From assembly GCF_041321145.1 (NCBI RefSeq), contig NZ_JBGGWA010000001.1:496001-560000 (forward strand): a stretch of 64,000 nt of DNA, in the 5' to 3' direction. Below are positions 1 to 9,753 of the stretch, one piece after another. Within the stretch, counting starts at the first letter, position 1. Each line of letters opens with the position of its first letter. This stretch comes from Paraburkholderia sp041321145. Its GTDB lineage: Bacteria > Pseudomonadota > Gammaproteobacteria > Burkholderiales > Burkholderiaceae. A model generated the notes under the pieces. The model ran no database searches, was not told where the DNA came from, and saw only the letters and a program-made list of their open reading frames with translations. A program made the translations under genes and the position numbers.

Positions 1-48
1 GTCTGGTTTCGCATATCGCGAAACCGGGCGGCGCGTACCGACCGGGGA

Positions 49-939
49 TTAGCCCGGTTTGCCTAGAAGCTCGGTGACCACGTTGCGCAGGGTTTGCTCT
101 TGAGCGTGCCCTTCAACGCAGGAGAGAACGTAGCTGCGCTGATGCCAGTCGCCGAGGAGCGCGGCTGACGCAAGTGATTCCTCGGGATGAAAACTGCGCA
201 GGACGTCGGGCGGCATCAGACCCACGCCCAGGCCATGGCGCACCATCGCCAGCATGGTGTCGAAACCACTGACGGTGATATTGCAGGGGAACTGACGTCC
301 GCGACTGCGGTACGCGCGTTGCACGGCGGACAAAACCGCCGAGCCCTTGCCGAGGCTCACGATGGGAAGATCGAGGATATCGTCGATGCCAACAGGATCG
401 TCCGGAAACTGGAAATGCGGGCGGCTATACACCAGCACCAGTTCGTCCTCCTTGTACGGTGATTTCGCCAGGTCCAGGAAACCGCTCTTCTTCTCGTAGA
501 TCCCCACGTCGATCACTTTGTCGCGCAGCAGTTGCTGCACGATCTTGCTGTTCTCCTCCACGATTTTCAAGGTGATGCCGGGATATTTGCGCTGAATGGC
601 GGAAATCTCGCGGGCGAGGAACTGGATGACGACGGCCTTGGGCGCGCCGATGATAATGCGACCGTCGAGGCCATGCTTGAGCGCCTTGGCGTCGCCTTCG
701 AGACGGTCGATCAGGTTGTCGATCTGCCGGATGTATTGCAGCAGCTTGGCGCCCGATTCGGTGATCTCGACGCCATGCGGCACCCGCTTGAACAGTTTGG
801 CGCCGAGTTGCGCTTCCAGATCCGACACGCGCCGTGACGCGGCCGCTACAGCCAGACTGAGTTTGTCGGCGGCACGGGAGATGCTGCCTTCCTCAGCGAT
901 GGCAAGGACCAGCCGGACAGTCGTCGTGTCGAATTTCAC
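49..939 (-). CDS. LysR-family transcriptional regulator
   Basis: Predicted cytoplasmic DNA-binding regulator of 296 residues, the normal length for the LysR family. Residues about 1-60 form the winged helix-turn-helix (the stretch RRVSDLEAQLGAKLF is the typical recognition-helix/wing signature), and residues about 90-290 form the periplasmic-binding-like effector domain. The usual Q-P-A-x-S segment before the recognition helix is replaced by an alanine-rich LAVAAAS. No adjacent divergent metabolic gene is present, so neither the target nor the inducer can be inferred. Family assignment is firm; function is open. Confidence 0.93.
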   Translation of the reverse strand: MKFDTTTVRLVLAIAEEGSISRAADKLSLAVAAASRRVSDLEAQLGAKLFKRVPHGVEITESGAKLLQYIRQIDNLIDRLEGDAKALKHGLDGRIIIGAPKAVVIQFLAREISAIQRKYPGITLKIVEENSKIVQQLLRDKVIDVGIYEKKSGFLDLAKSPYKEDELVLVYSRPHFQFPDDPVGIDDILDLPIVSLGKGSAVLSAVQRAYRSRGRQFPCNITVSGFDTMLAMVRHGLGVGLMPPDVLRSFHPEESLASAALLGDWHQRSYVLSCVEGHAQEQTLRNVVTELLGKPG

Positions 940-1388
940 GGTGTCTCCAGTTTTTCTCGAGCGATTTGGCGGCGTGGGGAAGCGCGCTGGACGGTGGATG
1001 CTCGTCCGGTGCCTCCGCGATTCCGCTCATGATATCGGTCGCGTGCAAGCGCCCGCTGAATGACAGCAACGCGCTGTTCACACCGTTAATAAACAGGAAG
1101 ACCGGATAGACCAGAAGCGCTGTGCATCCCGAGCTGAGAAGCGCCAGTGGCTTGCAGCGGGCGCAATTTATTTCCTGTTGCGGGCGTGGTCCTGGACGCT
1201 TGTCGGGATGCAAGGCATTGGCGAGCGTCACTCGCCATGATATCGATTGTCAAAAAAAGTGGCCGTCGTCGGCATTCCAATCGAGATTGCTGAGTAAATC
1301 TGCGATCCTTTCAACGGGGAGGCTGCTAGATGGAGTAACGTATTGGGCACTCTATATTTCGCTAGGTACATCGAGTTTTGAGGCGCTT
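940..1388. other. intergenic region without a convincing gene
   Basis: Separates the LysR gene (minus) from the KfrA-like gene (plus), so it should hold promoters for both. Open frames here lack family resemblance and a ribosome-binding site. Local A+T content rises just before 1389. No other structure was recognised. Confidence 0.5.
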
Positions 1389-3659
1389 ATGTCGACGGAC
1401 GCAGACACAATGACGGATGAACGGGTTGCTGGAATCGCAGATCGTATGGTCGAAGAAGGCCGAAAAGTATCTCCGGTGACAATTTGGCCAGAGATTCCCG
1501 GCGGTTCGATAGTTGCCGTTGCAGCGGCCTTGCAGCGCTGGCGCGACGCGCGACAGCCCGTCACGCCACCCGTGCAGGTCCAGGCCGGGTTGCCGGAGGA
1601 CCTTGCCGAAACCATGATGAGCGCCGCAGATCGGCTCTGGATGGCCGCTCAAGGCGAAGCTAACAGGGCGGTCAGTCAGCGCCTGAGTGTCTTGAACCAG
1701 CACCTCGACACCGCTCGCGCGGAACGGAACGAGGTGCTTGCCGAGTATCAAAAGACGGCGGAGGAAGTCGAAACCGGGCGTGAGCGGCACACGGCTCTGG
1801 CGAATGCGCTGAGTGTCTCGCAGGAGGCGTCCACACGCCTCGCGGCGGAACTCGCGACAGCGACTGGGCGCGCCGAAGCGGCCGAGGCACGTGTGGAGGA
1901 ACTCGTGCAGCGTGCTTCGGTGGAAGGGGCCGCGCTGGAGCACACCAAGGCCGAACTTGACGAGGAACGTAAGGCACGTGAAGGGTTGGTCGCCGTGGTG
2001 TCGAGCAAAAACGATGAGATCGCACGAATGACGGGGGAGCTCGACGAGGCGCGGCAGGAGATCGCCTCTTTGGCCTACGACTGTCAGGCGAAATCGGCCG
2101 AAGCGGATAGATCGTTGCAGGAGGCGAGTGCGGCTTCATCGCGCGCAGACGCCGCCACGGCGCAGGCGAACGAGAGCCTCGCGCGGGTCGCCGCGATTGG
2201 AACTGAGCTCGATGAGGCGCGCACCGCGCTCGAAGCGGAGCGTCAGACGAGCGCAGCGCGAGTCGGCGCGCTTGCGGCTGAACTGGATGAGGCACGCGCC
2301 GCCCTCGCAGAAGAGCAGCAGACGAGCGCAGCGCAGGTCGCCGGGCTTGCGGCTGAACTGGATGAGGCACGCGCCGCCCTCGCAGCAGAGCAGCAGACGA
2401 GCGCAGCGCAGGTCGCCGGGCTGGTGGTTGAACTGGATGAAGCGCACACCGCGCTCGCAGCAGAGCAGCAGACGAGTGCAGCGCAGGTCGCCGGGCTAGC
2501 GGCTGAACTGGATGAGACGCGCACTGCGCTCGCAGCAGAGCAGCAGACAAGCGCAGCGCAGGTCGCCGCGCTGGCGGCCGAAGTGGATGAGGCGCGCACT
2601 GCGCTCGCAGCAGAACAGCAGACGAGCGCAGCGCGGAGCGAGGAAGCGTCGGCTCGGCTCGACGAACTGCAGCGCGTGGGTCGGGACCTCCAGGAGGCGC
2701 GGGAACAGGTCAGTGTCGCGACTGAGGCGAAAGCGGCTGCGGCCGCTGAACTGGCCCAGGTTTCGCAGGACGCGTCTGCCGCGCAGGAGCGGGCAGATGC
2801 CGCCGAACAGCATGCGGTGACGTTGGCGCAGCGCCTCGGAGAGGTCGAACACGCAAAGTCGGCCGAAGCGGAACGATGGTCGCAGGAATGCAGCGCCGCT
2901 TCATCGCGCGCAGAAGCTGCCGCCGTGCAGGCGAACGAGAGCCTCGCGCGGTTCGCCGTGCTTGAGGCTGAACTGGAGGAGACGCGCACCGCGCTCGCAG
3001 CAGAGCACCAGACCAGCGCAGCGCGGGGCGAGGAAGTGGCGAGTCAGCGCAATGAATTGCAACGCGTTGCCAGGGAGCTTGAGGAGACGCGGGAGCATGT
3101 CAGCGCCATGACTGAGGCGAAAACGGCCGCGATCGCTGAACTGGCCCAGGTTTCACAGGACGCATCTGCCGCGAGGGAACGGGCAGATGCCGCCGAACAG
3201 CATGCGGCGACGTTGGAACTGCGCCTCGCAGAAGTCGAGAAGGCCCGCGTGGAAGCAGTGCAACGCAGCCATCAACTTGGCCTTCAGGCTGGCGAATCTG
3301 CGAAGGCGGAAGAAGTCGCCGAGTTACAACGTCAGATCTCGGCTCAGGCCAAAGTGCACGAGAAGGCCTTTAACGAGCTTCGCGCGATTGCTGAACAGTG
3401 GGTGGCGCATGCCAAGGACCTCAAGGAACGACTCGGTTTGGCAAACCAGAAGCTGCTGTTCGTCGACTCACGCAGCACAGGTGAAGTGGCGCTCATCCGG
3501 AAGCTCTCGTCCGAGCTTGAGCGGTTTAAGCCAGATAGTGAGTTGGTATCCCGGGACGCGCAGCAAAAACTTATCGGCGCGACGATGTCCGAGCGACTTG
3601 CGCAGAAGGGCTACCGGTATGATCCGGCTACGGCGGTGATGTCGAAAGTAGATCGCTGA
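1389..3659 (+). CDS. KfrA-like DNA-binding coiled-coil protein
   Basis: Predicted 756-residue protein. The open frame extends upstream to 1122, but the ATG at 1389 has GAGG about 8 bases before it and begins right at the conserved domain; an ATG at 1410 is a second possibility. Residues about 8-60 (DERVAGIADRMVEEGRKVSP..IW then a short helix) match the KfrA N-terminal DNA-binding domain known from plasmid partition/replication regions. The remaining ~650 residues are an Ala/Glu/Gln-rich alpha-helical coiled coil with 25-residue repeats, ending in a more ordered C-terminus (about 690-756). In the family, KfrA is an autorepressor that multimerises through its coiled coil. Chromosomal homologues occur near mobile regions; a role in segregation, nucleoid binding or defence is inference only. 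Confidence 0.8.
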   Translation: MSTDADTMTDERVAGIADRMVEEGRKVSPVTIWPEIPGGSIVAVAAALQRWRDARQPVTPPVQVQAGLPEDLAETMMSAADRLWMAAQGEANRAVSQRLSVLNQHLDTARAERNEVLAEYQKTAEEVETGRERHTALANALSVSQEASTRLAAELATATGRAEAAEARVEELVQRASVEGAALEHTKAELDEERKAREGLVAVVSSKNDEIARMTGELDEARQEIASLAYDCQAKSAEADRSLQEASAASSRADAATAQANESLARVAAIGTELDEARTALEAERQTSAARVGALAAELDEARAALAEEQQTSAAQVAGLAAELDEARAALAAEQQTSAAQVAGLVVELDEAHTALAAEQQTSAAQVAGLAAELDETRTALAAEQQTSAAQVAALAAEVDEARTALAAEQQTSAARSEEASARLDELQRVGRDLQEAREQVSVATEAKAAAAAELAQVSQDASAAQERADAAEQHAVTLAQRLGEVEHAKSAEAERWSQECSAASSRAEAAAVQANESLARFAVLEAELEETRTALAAEHQTSAARGEEVASQRNELQRVARELEETREHVSAMTEAKTAAIAELAQVSQDASAARERADAAEQHAATLELRLAEVEKARVEAVQRSHQLGLQAGESAKAEEVAELQRQISAQAKVHEKAFNELRAIAEQWVAHAKDLKERLGLANQKLLFVDSRSTGEVALIRKLSSELERFKPDSELVSRDAQQKLIGATMSERLAQKGYRYDPATAVMSKVDR
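2205..2640 (+). repeat. 75-bp in-frame tandem repeats in the KfrA-like gene
   Basis: The motif GAACTGGATGA and variants recur at 2280, 2355, 2430, 2505 and 2580 (GAAGTGGATGA), exactly 75 bp apart, with a more diverged unit from about 2205. Each unit encodes 25 residues containing ELDEARxALAAEQQTSAAQV. Twenty-five residues is not a multiple of seven, so units probably combine heptads with a hendecad. Near-identity of neighbouring units suggests recent slippage or unequal recombination. Confidence 0.9.
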
Positions 3660-4439
3660 GGTACGGCGGGTCGGGCGACGGCGTCTTCGCTGAGCGGAGG
3701 CGACGCGGTGGCCGCCCTCCGATAGTGCTTGTCCCGCGCTCTGCTGGATCGCTTGTTGATGCGGCACGTTAGCCGCGATCGATGGTTAGTGCTGCACGGG
3801 AACCGGCTGCTGCGCAGCGTCCGTGCCTACGCCCGTCTCGGCTTTGGCTGACGTTTGTTTACGCTGGATGGGCTTAGCGGTTGTCGGTGCTTCCGCTGCC
3901 GAAGTTGCGGCGAATTAACGCTTCCGAAATGCCTGAATGCCGGGAGTCGGCCCAGAACTGCCGTTGAATTCCTTACACCTTCGTGACCTCTTCCAAGTGC
4001 AACGGACGTTCGTCGCGCCAAGATCGGCGAGTTTTCGAGTACAGCGGTCCCCTCGTCTGTTCGCTGTAGCGTCAGATACTCGGTTGCGCAGTCGATCGTC
4101 GTCGGGCGGACGCAACACCGTACCGACGCCCCGTTTGCTCGCCCGGATATGCCAGAGTTGTGTATGCACGGCTCGCCGTCCGACCACCACCTTACCTTCC
4201 GACGGTCGTTGACCGCACCCGGTCTCGCGATCACGTTGGCTGTGACGAGCTTCAACTTCGTAGCGGACGAGCTGTGGGATGCGCTTAATCCTCGCGATGA
4301 GATGCAGCGCGTCGGCGGATTGTTGATCCGCCATCCGGGCGTAAGCCTCAGCTGGCACACATGCCGCGCACAAGGAAAGGGCAGGAGCCCGCAAGTCCAC
4401 GAGGCCGCCAGGTCTCGGGGCCGGCAGTCACGCGATGCG
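3660..4439. other. 780-bp stretch without a supported gene
   Basis: Several overlapping frames of 90-200 codons exist on both strands, but none shows a domain, biased codon use or a good ribosome-binding site. It may hold decayed coding sequence; I see nothing assignable. Confidence 0.45.
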
Positions 4440-5003
4440 CTAACGCGGATTAATCTGCTTCACGACATCAGCCACGATGGCACGGGTCTGCCTGTCGGTA
4501 GTCGGTGCGAAGATGCCCTGCCATGCCGAAGACTTGGTGTTGTAGGAGCGCTCCCCGAATACCTGGTCAGTCTGCAGATCGCGGAAAGTCACCTTGGCTC
4601 GCATGAAGGCATTGCCTGTCATGATTCCAAATGCGATCCGTGCACCTTGAGAGACGAAGTGGTAGTCGTCAACATAGACATCCACGACTGTGCCGGCGCC
4701 GCTCCGGGATGCTATTCCTGCGGTTTCATCGATGAAGTTAAGTCCTTCCGGGTTTGAGGCACCTTGCATCGCTTCCCGCCATTCTGTCTGCACCTGCGGC
4801 CAGTCGGACGAGGCCGTGGCTACCTTTGATCCGTTCATGCGCAGAACAACTGTATGAGTCGAAGCAGGTGGAACAACGATGCTGGCTACTGAAGTCCTTT
4901 CACCCGACGGCGCATTGTCTTGGGTCTGCAGCGTAGCGGCGCATCCGCCGAAGAAACCTGTGCTTGCGCTCACGATAAGTATCGACAGTAGTCGTCTCTG
5001 CAT
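4440..5003 (-). CDS. DUF4410-type lipoprotein
   Basis: A 187-residue predicted lipoprotein. The N-terminus has a short basic start (MQRR), a hydrophobic segment and a lipobox-like FGGC with Cys near residue 21, so it is probably lipidated and held in the envelope. The mature part (SKVATASSDW..., VVDVYVDDYHFVSQGARIAFG, VTFRDLQTDQVFGE) resembles the DUF4410 family of small envelope lipoproteins of unknown function. It stands alone between gaps. The ribosome-binding site before 5003 is weak. Family call is moderate; no function is assigned. Confidence 0.7.
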   Translation of the reverse strand: MQRRLLSILIVSASTGFFGGCAATLQTQDNAPSGERTSVASIVVPPASTHTVVLRMNGSKVATASSDWPQVQTEWREAMQGASNPEGLNFIDETAGIASRSGAGTVVDVYVDDYHFVSQGARIAFGIMTGNAFMRAKVTFRDLQTDQVFGERSYNTKSSAWQGIFAPTTDRQTRAIVADVVKQINPR

Positions 5004-5607
5004 TTGAGTGGTCCAATTGATGAAATCGTTTTGCCGAATGGAAATACAGGCTCTTTATCGGCATGAGATCGGCAAACTTGAGCAGCATCCGCCGCGGTCA
5101 TCGTTCGCTGGCTGCAGCGACGCAGCAACTCGAAATCGATCCTGGCAGCAGCGTGGTCGACAACCCGAAGATCAAGCGCGTATCGCTAATCGGCCATCCG
5201 TTGATGTGCGTGTTGCCGGGAGGTGTTCGGCTCGAAGGAAGACGACAATCGACGTGCGCGATTCAGACCGATGCGCGCGACGTCGTCGAGAGTCTGGATA
5301 GGTTCAACTAAACTTAGACTGCTCGCAATGCATGCTTTCGACCCACAGCGGACGGCGACCCAGCACCACATACTCGGCACCTTCCTGACTACAGCGGCCA
5401 CTCGCTCCTGCCAGTCGCTCAGCAGGCCGGCCTTTGGGAACATTCACATTCTTTTGGGGCGGCCGCGCGACTGTAGGCCACTCCCAAGCGTCAAAACGCT
5501 GCAACAAATCAAATTAGACCTTGGCAGAGACTGTGCTCCCTGAGCATCTATTCGGCCCTGAGGCCATTCGTCGGAAAAATGCCAACGGCCACGAACCGCA
5601 ATATATC
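5004..5607. other. intergenic region, one doubtful 82-codon frame
   Basis: Contains an open frame at 5063-5311 (+) of 82 codons without a recognised domain or ribosome-binding site; I do not call it a gene. Otherwise no structure was seen. It separates the DUF4410 gene from the end of the nuclease/ATPase gene. Confidence 0.4.
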
Positions 5608-8124
5608 TTACGCTGCGCCATTCGCCCGACGAGGTTGCTGCTTGGAACTTTGCCTTCTTGCACTTCTGAGCACGCGAGTCCTCTCAGCCGTGAAGTTAGT
5701 TTCGGCCTTCATTGAAAACATCTCCTCCTCCGGCATACCCAGTGAGTACATTTCCCGTTCGCGGAGTTCTTCTTGCTTCATATACTCTATGAATTTCTCC
5801 ACGCGCTCTAGCCGTACCTTTACTCGCTCTACGCGTTCGCCTCGCGTGAAAAACTGATATTCCTTCCGCGCCGCTTCCGTGAGGTAGTTGCTGGTCTCTT
5901 CGCTAAAGATGCCGCAGTCGGTGCAAATCAAATCAAGATACGTGAAATAGTAGGCCAGATCACCAAACATATAAAATCCATAGTTGGTGATCTTGATTCG
6001 ATCGACAGATTCTGAATACGCATCAAGTCGGTTGTCGGATTCCACGAAACCGTGACGTAGCAGGACGTCTAGGTTCTTTTCAAAATCTTCCTGCATGCTA
6101 AAAGTTTCTGCAAAATAGGCCCGCAGTTCCGCAGTTGCGAAATATGACGGCGCTGTTGGGTCAACGCCCTTTGCAAGTTTTCGCAAAATTCGCAACGCGG
6201 TGAAATGTGAACCATGGCGCGTCGATCTCAGCTGGTAAATATTGGGAATATCACTCAGCGATTCCTCGTAGAAATAACGGTTAGGGATCATCACTGGCTT
6301 TATGACCTGATGAACCTGAAAATTCCAAGCACGATTCGCAATCATCTCGTCCACGTTTGTGTAACCAGACAGCAGGAAACTCCGGAAAAGATCAAGGGAA
6401 AGACGTATATCGCCGTGCGCACAAGCAGTTAAAAAATTATTAAGGGGCGAGCTGTCGCTTGAAAATTCTCGGCTCAGAATCTTGAGGTAGGTTCCACTGT
6501 CCTTGATAAAGTCAAGCGCGACTTGACCGAGTTCATCCTCCTCACCCAGCTCGCTTTTTTCTAGGACGGCTACGGTATAGTCGAGGCGCTTCTTGAACAC
6601 TTCTGCCGGCCGAGGCGAACTAATGTGAAAACCGGAATTCTGAAATGCATCTAAGACTCCATGAATTTTGGAGTCGAAAAAGCGTTCCTCACGCATCGAT
6701 ATCAATGTCACGCATTTCAGACGATCAGATATTTCTTGCGCAGATGAAAAGCAAAAATCTTGAATCTCTGATGAATACTGGTCCGTGTTATCGATGACAA
6801 CGATAGCACCGCGCTCTTTTAAAGAGAGGTGAATGACCAACCGCTCCGCACAGTAGGCAGTGTCCTGCTTCCATGATGCGATTAGGGAATTCAGTTTCAA
6901 ATTGTACGCCTCGGACGCCGACGGAAGTCCAGCGAGATCCTGCTTGCGTGCAGTTGCGAAACGGTCTGAGAACAGATCATTCGTCAGCGTATCTCGATCG
7001 GCATCGAGCAAGCCGTCCTTGTCAAGTTGCTTAACCAGCCCCTGCCAGATTGCGGATCGAATGACCGCAAGTTCTTCTGGGACCTTGAGCAAATCGACAA
7101 TCGCAATAGCTGCGTGATCCCGCAGCCAGCGTGGGGCGTTATGATGTAGAAGTCGCTTTATAAACGTCGATTTACCAGCGCCTTTTCCGCCAAACAGAAC
7201 GAGGACCTCACCCTTACGATTTTGCTTCAGATTTTTGGTTAATCGCCCGCCTAAGCGGCCACCTTTCCCCGTATCCTCGAGTTGTTGGACGCCAAACGAC
7301 TCAAAAAACGGAGAGAGTGAATCGTGGATTAGTGACCGCATTCCGTCCGAAGTTCCTATGTATTCTCGCTGGGACACATAGCATCGCTCCATGAACTCAG
7401 TGTCGTCATCCTTAATTACGCCAAAATATCGATTTACAATTGGGCGAAGCTTGATCGCAAGACGGTTTGCTGTAATCGTGTGCGAATAAGACGAAATCTT
7501 CTCCTTTGGATAGTAGACATTCCGGTCCTTCGGCGGGGCGCTACTCAGCAGAGTCGGCAAAGAGGAGCGCTCGGTGATCGCAACGAACGACAAATTATTT
7601 ATCGCCTTGGTGTACTCATTCGAGAAGAAACCGAGACTTCTTACCACGAACGCTTGCAACGACTCCCAACGCTTTCCCTTTTCGAACGTTTTGAAGAAAA
7701 TCCATTCGAATCCATTGGAAATGCAGGCGTATTCACATCCGCTATCGAAGCAATATGTTCTAACCTGCTGCATGGCAGCCTTAATATTTGAGTTGCTTAG
7801 TAGTTTAGCAATTGAAATGTAGCACGAAGTCTCGTCAGTCGCGTGCGGAATCGGCAATTCGAAGAATACCCCTGCCCTTTTGGCTTCGATGAACAGTAAA
7901 TCATCGCCGTTCGTCTTCTTAAGTACATAGTCAGCGAAACCCGGCGCGATAAATTCCTCGACGATAACTCGGTTTTTCGGCCATGAGAGGAAATCATGGA
8001 TGATAAAGTCGATAACCTTGTGACGTGTTTCTGCCTCATTTATGTCCCGCTGCGAGGCGTACTGCTCCACGCTCTTCAGTTGTTCCAACTTATCGTCCGT
8101 TTTCGATGTCTTGTGGTCTTTCAT
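5608..8124 (-). CDS. HsdR_N-type nuclease fused to P-loop ATPase (candidate defence protein)
   Basis: An 838-residue protein. Residues about 28-170 look like the type I restriction HsdR N-terminal nuclease domain: NEAETRHKVIDFII near residue 29, Asp65 (GFADY) and Glu80-Ala-Lys82 (LFIEAKRAG) fit the PD-(D/E)xK catalytic pattern. Residues about 300-600 form a P-loop NTPase with Walker A GGKGAGKST (312-320) and Walker B-like IVVIDNTDQ (441-449). The C-terminal ~230 residues are helical with no recognised domain; the last ~60 are highly charged. No helicase motifs, methylase or specificity subunit are nearby, so it is not a normal type I system. G+C is visibly lower than in flanking DNA, suggesting transfer. 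A nuclease controlled by an NTPase sensor (as in STAND or KAP-like defence proteins) is my inference. Confidence 0.75.
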   Translation of the reverse strand: MKDHKTSKTDDKLEQLKSVEQYASQRDINEAETRHKVIDFIIHDFLSWPKNRVIVEEFIAPGFADYVLKKTNGDDLLFIEAKRAGVFFELPIPHATDETSCYISIAKLLSNSNIKAAMQQVRTYCFDSGCEYACISNGFEWIFFKTFEKGKRWESLQAFVVRSLGFFSNEYTKAINNLSFVAITERSSLPTLLSSAPPKDRNVYYPKEKISSYSHTITANRLAIKLRPIVNRYFGVIKDDDTEFMERCYVSQREYIGTSDGMRSLIHDSLSPFFESFGVQQLEDTGKGGRLGGRLTKNLKQNRKGEVLVLFGGKGAGKSTFIKRLLHHNAPRWLRDHAAIAIVDLLKVPEELAVIRSAIWQGLVKQLDKDGLLDADRDTLTNDLFSDRFATARKQDLAGLPSASEAYNLKLNSLIASWKQDTAYCAERLVIHLSLKERGAIVVIDNTDQYSSEIQDFCFSSAQEISDRLKCVTLISMREERFFDSKIHGVLDAFQNSGFHISSPRPAEVFKKRLDYTVAVLEKSELGEEDELGQVALDFIKDSGTYLKILSREFSSDSSPLNNFLTACAHGDIRLSLDLFRSFLLSGYTNVDEMIANRAWNFQVHQVIKPVMIPNRYFYEESLSDIPNIYQLRSTRHGSHFTALRILRKLAKGVDPTAPSYFATAELRAYFAETFSMQEDFEKNLDVLLRHGFVESDNRLDAYSESVDRIKITNYGFYMFGDLAYYFTYLDLICTDCGIFSEETSNYLTEAARKEYQFFTRGERVERVKVRLERVEKFIEYMKQEELREREMYSLGMPEEEMFSMKAETNFTAERTRVLRSARRQSSKQQPRRANGAA

Positions 8125-8923
8125 GGCGCCCCGGGATGTTCACTTATTATTCAAATACGCACCCGTAATAATAGCTCACCATTCCGCTCGGGTGGATCTA
8201 GTGCTCGATGCCCGGCTCTGCGCTAGAAGCTCAGAGCCGACTTTTTGGCCGGTATAGTGTAGATCAACAGAGTGGTATGTGATCAGCTCAAGTTAGTTTA
8301 ATGCGTGGATCCCCGCAAACTTCCGCACCGGCCGAGGAGCAACCATCAGCGTCGTGAATCGTCTGGCCGCTCCCAAGGTGTTACCGACGCCTGAATGTCT
8401 GCGCGACGGTGCAGGCGAATGACGCTTCATGGCCGGAAGCGGGCGAATACCAAACCGGCGGTGCGGCCTGCCGGTCATCGATCCACCACCGGCGCTGGTC
8501 GTTTAGGCTCGTTCGACGCCTGCCAGCAACGCGCGGTGGCACACTCACATTCCTGCGGGCAATGGCAGGCATCGAACAACCCTAAACGAATTGAGCCGCC
8601 TGACGTCCGGCCCAGTCCGGCCCACAAAGGACGGTCGATCCACATGAAAGCGGGCGCTCAACCAGCACTCAACCGGCGATATACGGTTGAAGCGTCAATC
8701 CGTAGCAACGACGTTGGGCTCCGCAATTTTTGCGGGCTGCATTGTCGACGATTCCACGGCGTTGTAGAGCGATCAATTCATAGCCAGCCCCGCCGCTGGT
8801 GCATATGGCGGCCCCGAGCTCCCGTTATCCACGCCCAGCCTCCCGTGCAATAGTGCGCAATTAAAGCGGGGAGCCTCGCCTCGTTCGGTTCGAACATAAG
8901 GGTTCAGAACGTCAACGAACAAG
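8125..8923. other. 800-bp stretch without a supported gene
   Basis: Lies upstream of the nuclease/ATPase gene and should contain its promoter. Frames of up to 152 codons have no recognisable domain. Short GC-rich inverted repeats occur around 8450-8500. Nothing assignable. Confidence 0.4.
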
Positions 8924-9325
8924 CTATCCGAAAACCCGAGCCCATGCCGCCCGAAGGCGACGCGCGCGGTTTTCGAAGAGATATGAGGCTGCCAGCGTCA
9001 AGAGACCTGAAATAGCACCTGTCACGATGTGCTCGACATAAGGGATGCGGTAGTGACTCGCGTGCGAGTAGGCGTCGCCTGCCGTCGTCAGGACGCCGAC
9101 GACAAGCGCATTGCCGTATCGATGCGTGTAGAGTTTCGCCGCAGGCGTGAAGGTCAAAAATACGGCCAGGAGTCCGGTGAGCAGACCGGTATGGAATGCA
9201 ATCGTCCAGTGGGCAAGGCTCGTGACATTGCTCCAGCTCCCCGGCATGCAGGTCATGCACGCGCTGGTCGGCTGCCAGAAACGGTGGATAAACAGCTTGG
9301 CGCGGCGCTTCCACTCGGTTGACAT
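8924..9325 (-). CDS. small inner-membrane protein, unknown function
   Basis: A 133-residue protein with three or four predicted membrane segments: about 42-62 (AFHTGLLTGLLAVFLTF), 70-85 (YGNALVVGVLTTAGDA) and 97-116 (HIVTGAISGLLTLAASYLF), followed by a basic C-terminus (ENRARRLRAAW). The N-terminal half contains Trp/Cys/Met-rich sequence. I do not recognise the family; the regular alternation of hydrophobic helices and basic ends is what argues that it is a real gene. Confidence 0.65.
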   Translation of the reverse strand: MSTEWKRRAKLFIHRFWQPTSACMTCMPGSWSNVTSLAHWTIAFHTGLLTGLLAVFLTFTPAAKLYTHRYGNALVVGVLTTAGDAYSHASHYRIPYVEHIVTGAISGLLTLAASYLFENRARRLRAAWARVFG

Positions 9326-9753
9326 GATGTATTCCCATCAATCCGTTGTCACGGCCGATGCCACAATACGTTTTCTTAGGAGCGGTTTCCACGGCCTGTA
9401 ACCAGCTTGCCGTCCTCATCATGGATGCGTTAAATCTGCACGCAGTTGATGCGGGAAAGCACGCGGACATGTTGGAATACTACACCGCGATTGGAAGGCC
9501 GCCGTTCCGACCGGAAGCGGAGTTCTGCTGTTGAGTTTATCGCGGCGGCGCCATCGATGACGGGTAACGAACGAGCGATTCTTCGCGAAGTCAGCGTCCG
9601 GACTCGGACCCAAAGCGACAGCAGGATGCCGATGTGCGAACGTCCGGAATACGGTGAGAGCCTCCGGTCGGGTTTTGCGGTCAATGTGCCGGCGCCGGCA
9701 TCGAGCCGCTATCCAGAGTACACTCGGATGGTCGTTTCAAACGGGAGACGAAC
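9326..9753. other. intergenic region
   Basis: Lies between a minus-strand membrane-protein gene and the plus-strand DUF899 gene. It holds the ribosome-binding site GGGAG just before 9754. No gene or RNA structure was recognised. Confidence 0.4.

Noticed and set aside
1122..1388. 89-codon N-terminal extension of the KfrA-like frame
   Set aside because: The extension has no domain similarity, overlaps the region expected to be promoter, and a better ribosome-binding site precedes 1389.
2243..2989. Long minus-strand Ser/Ala-rich frame opposite the KfrA coiled coil
   Set aside because: It is a shadow of the repetitive coding strand; residue composition follows the repeats and there is no start signal.
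8395..8853. 152-codon frame in the 8.1-8.9 kb gap
   Set aside because: No domain, no ribosome-binding site, low-complexity Arg/Ser composition; not distinguishable from chance in high-G+C DNA.
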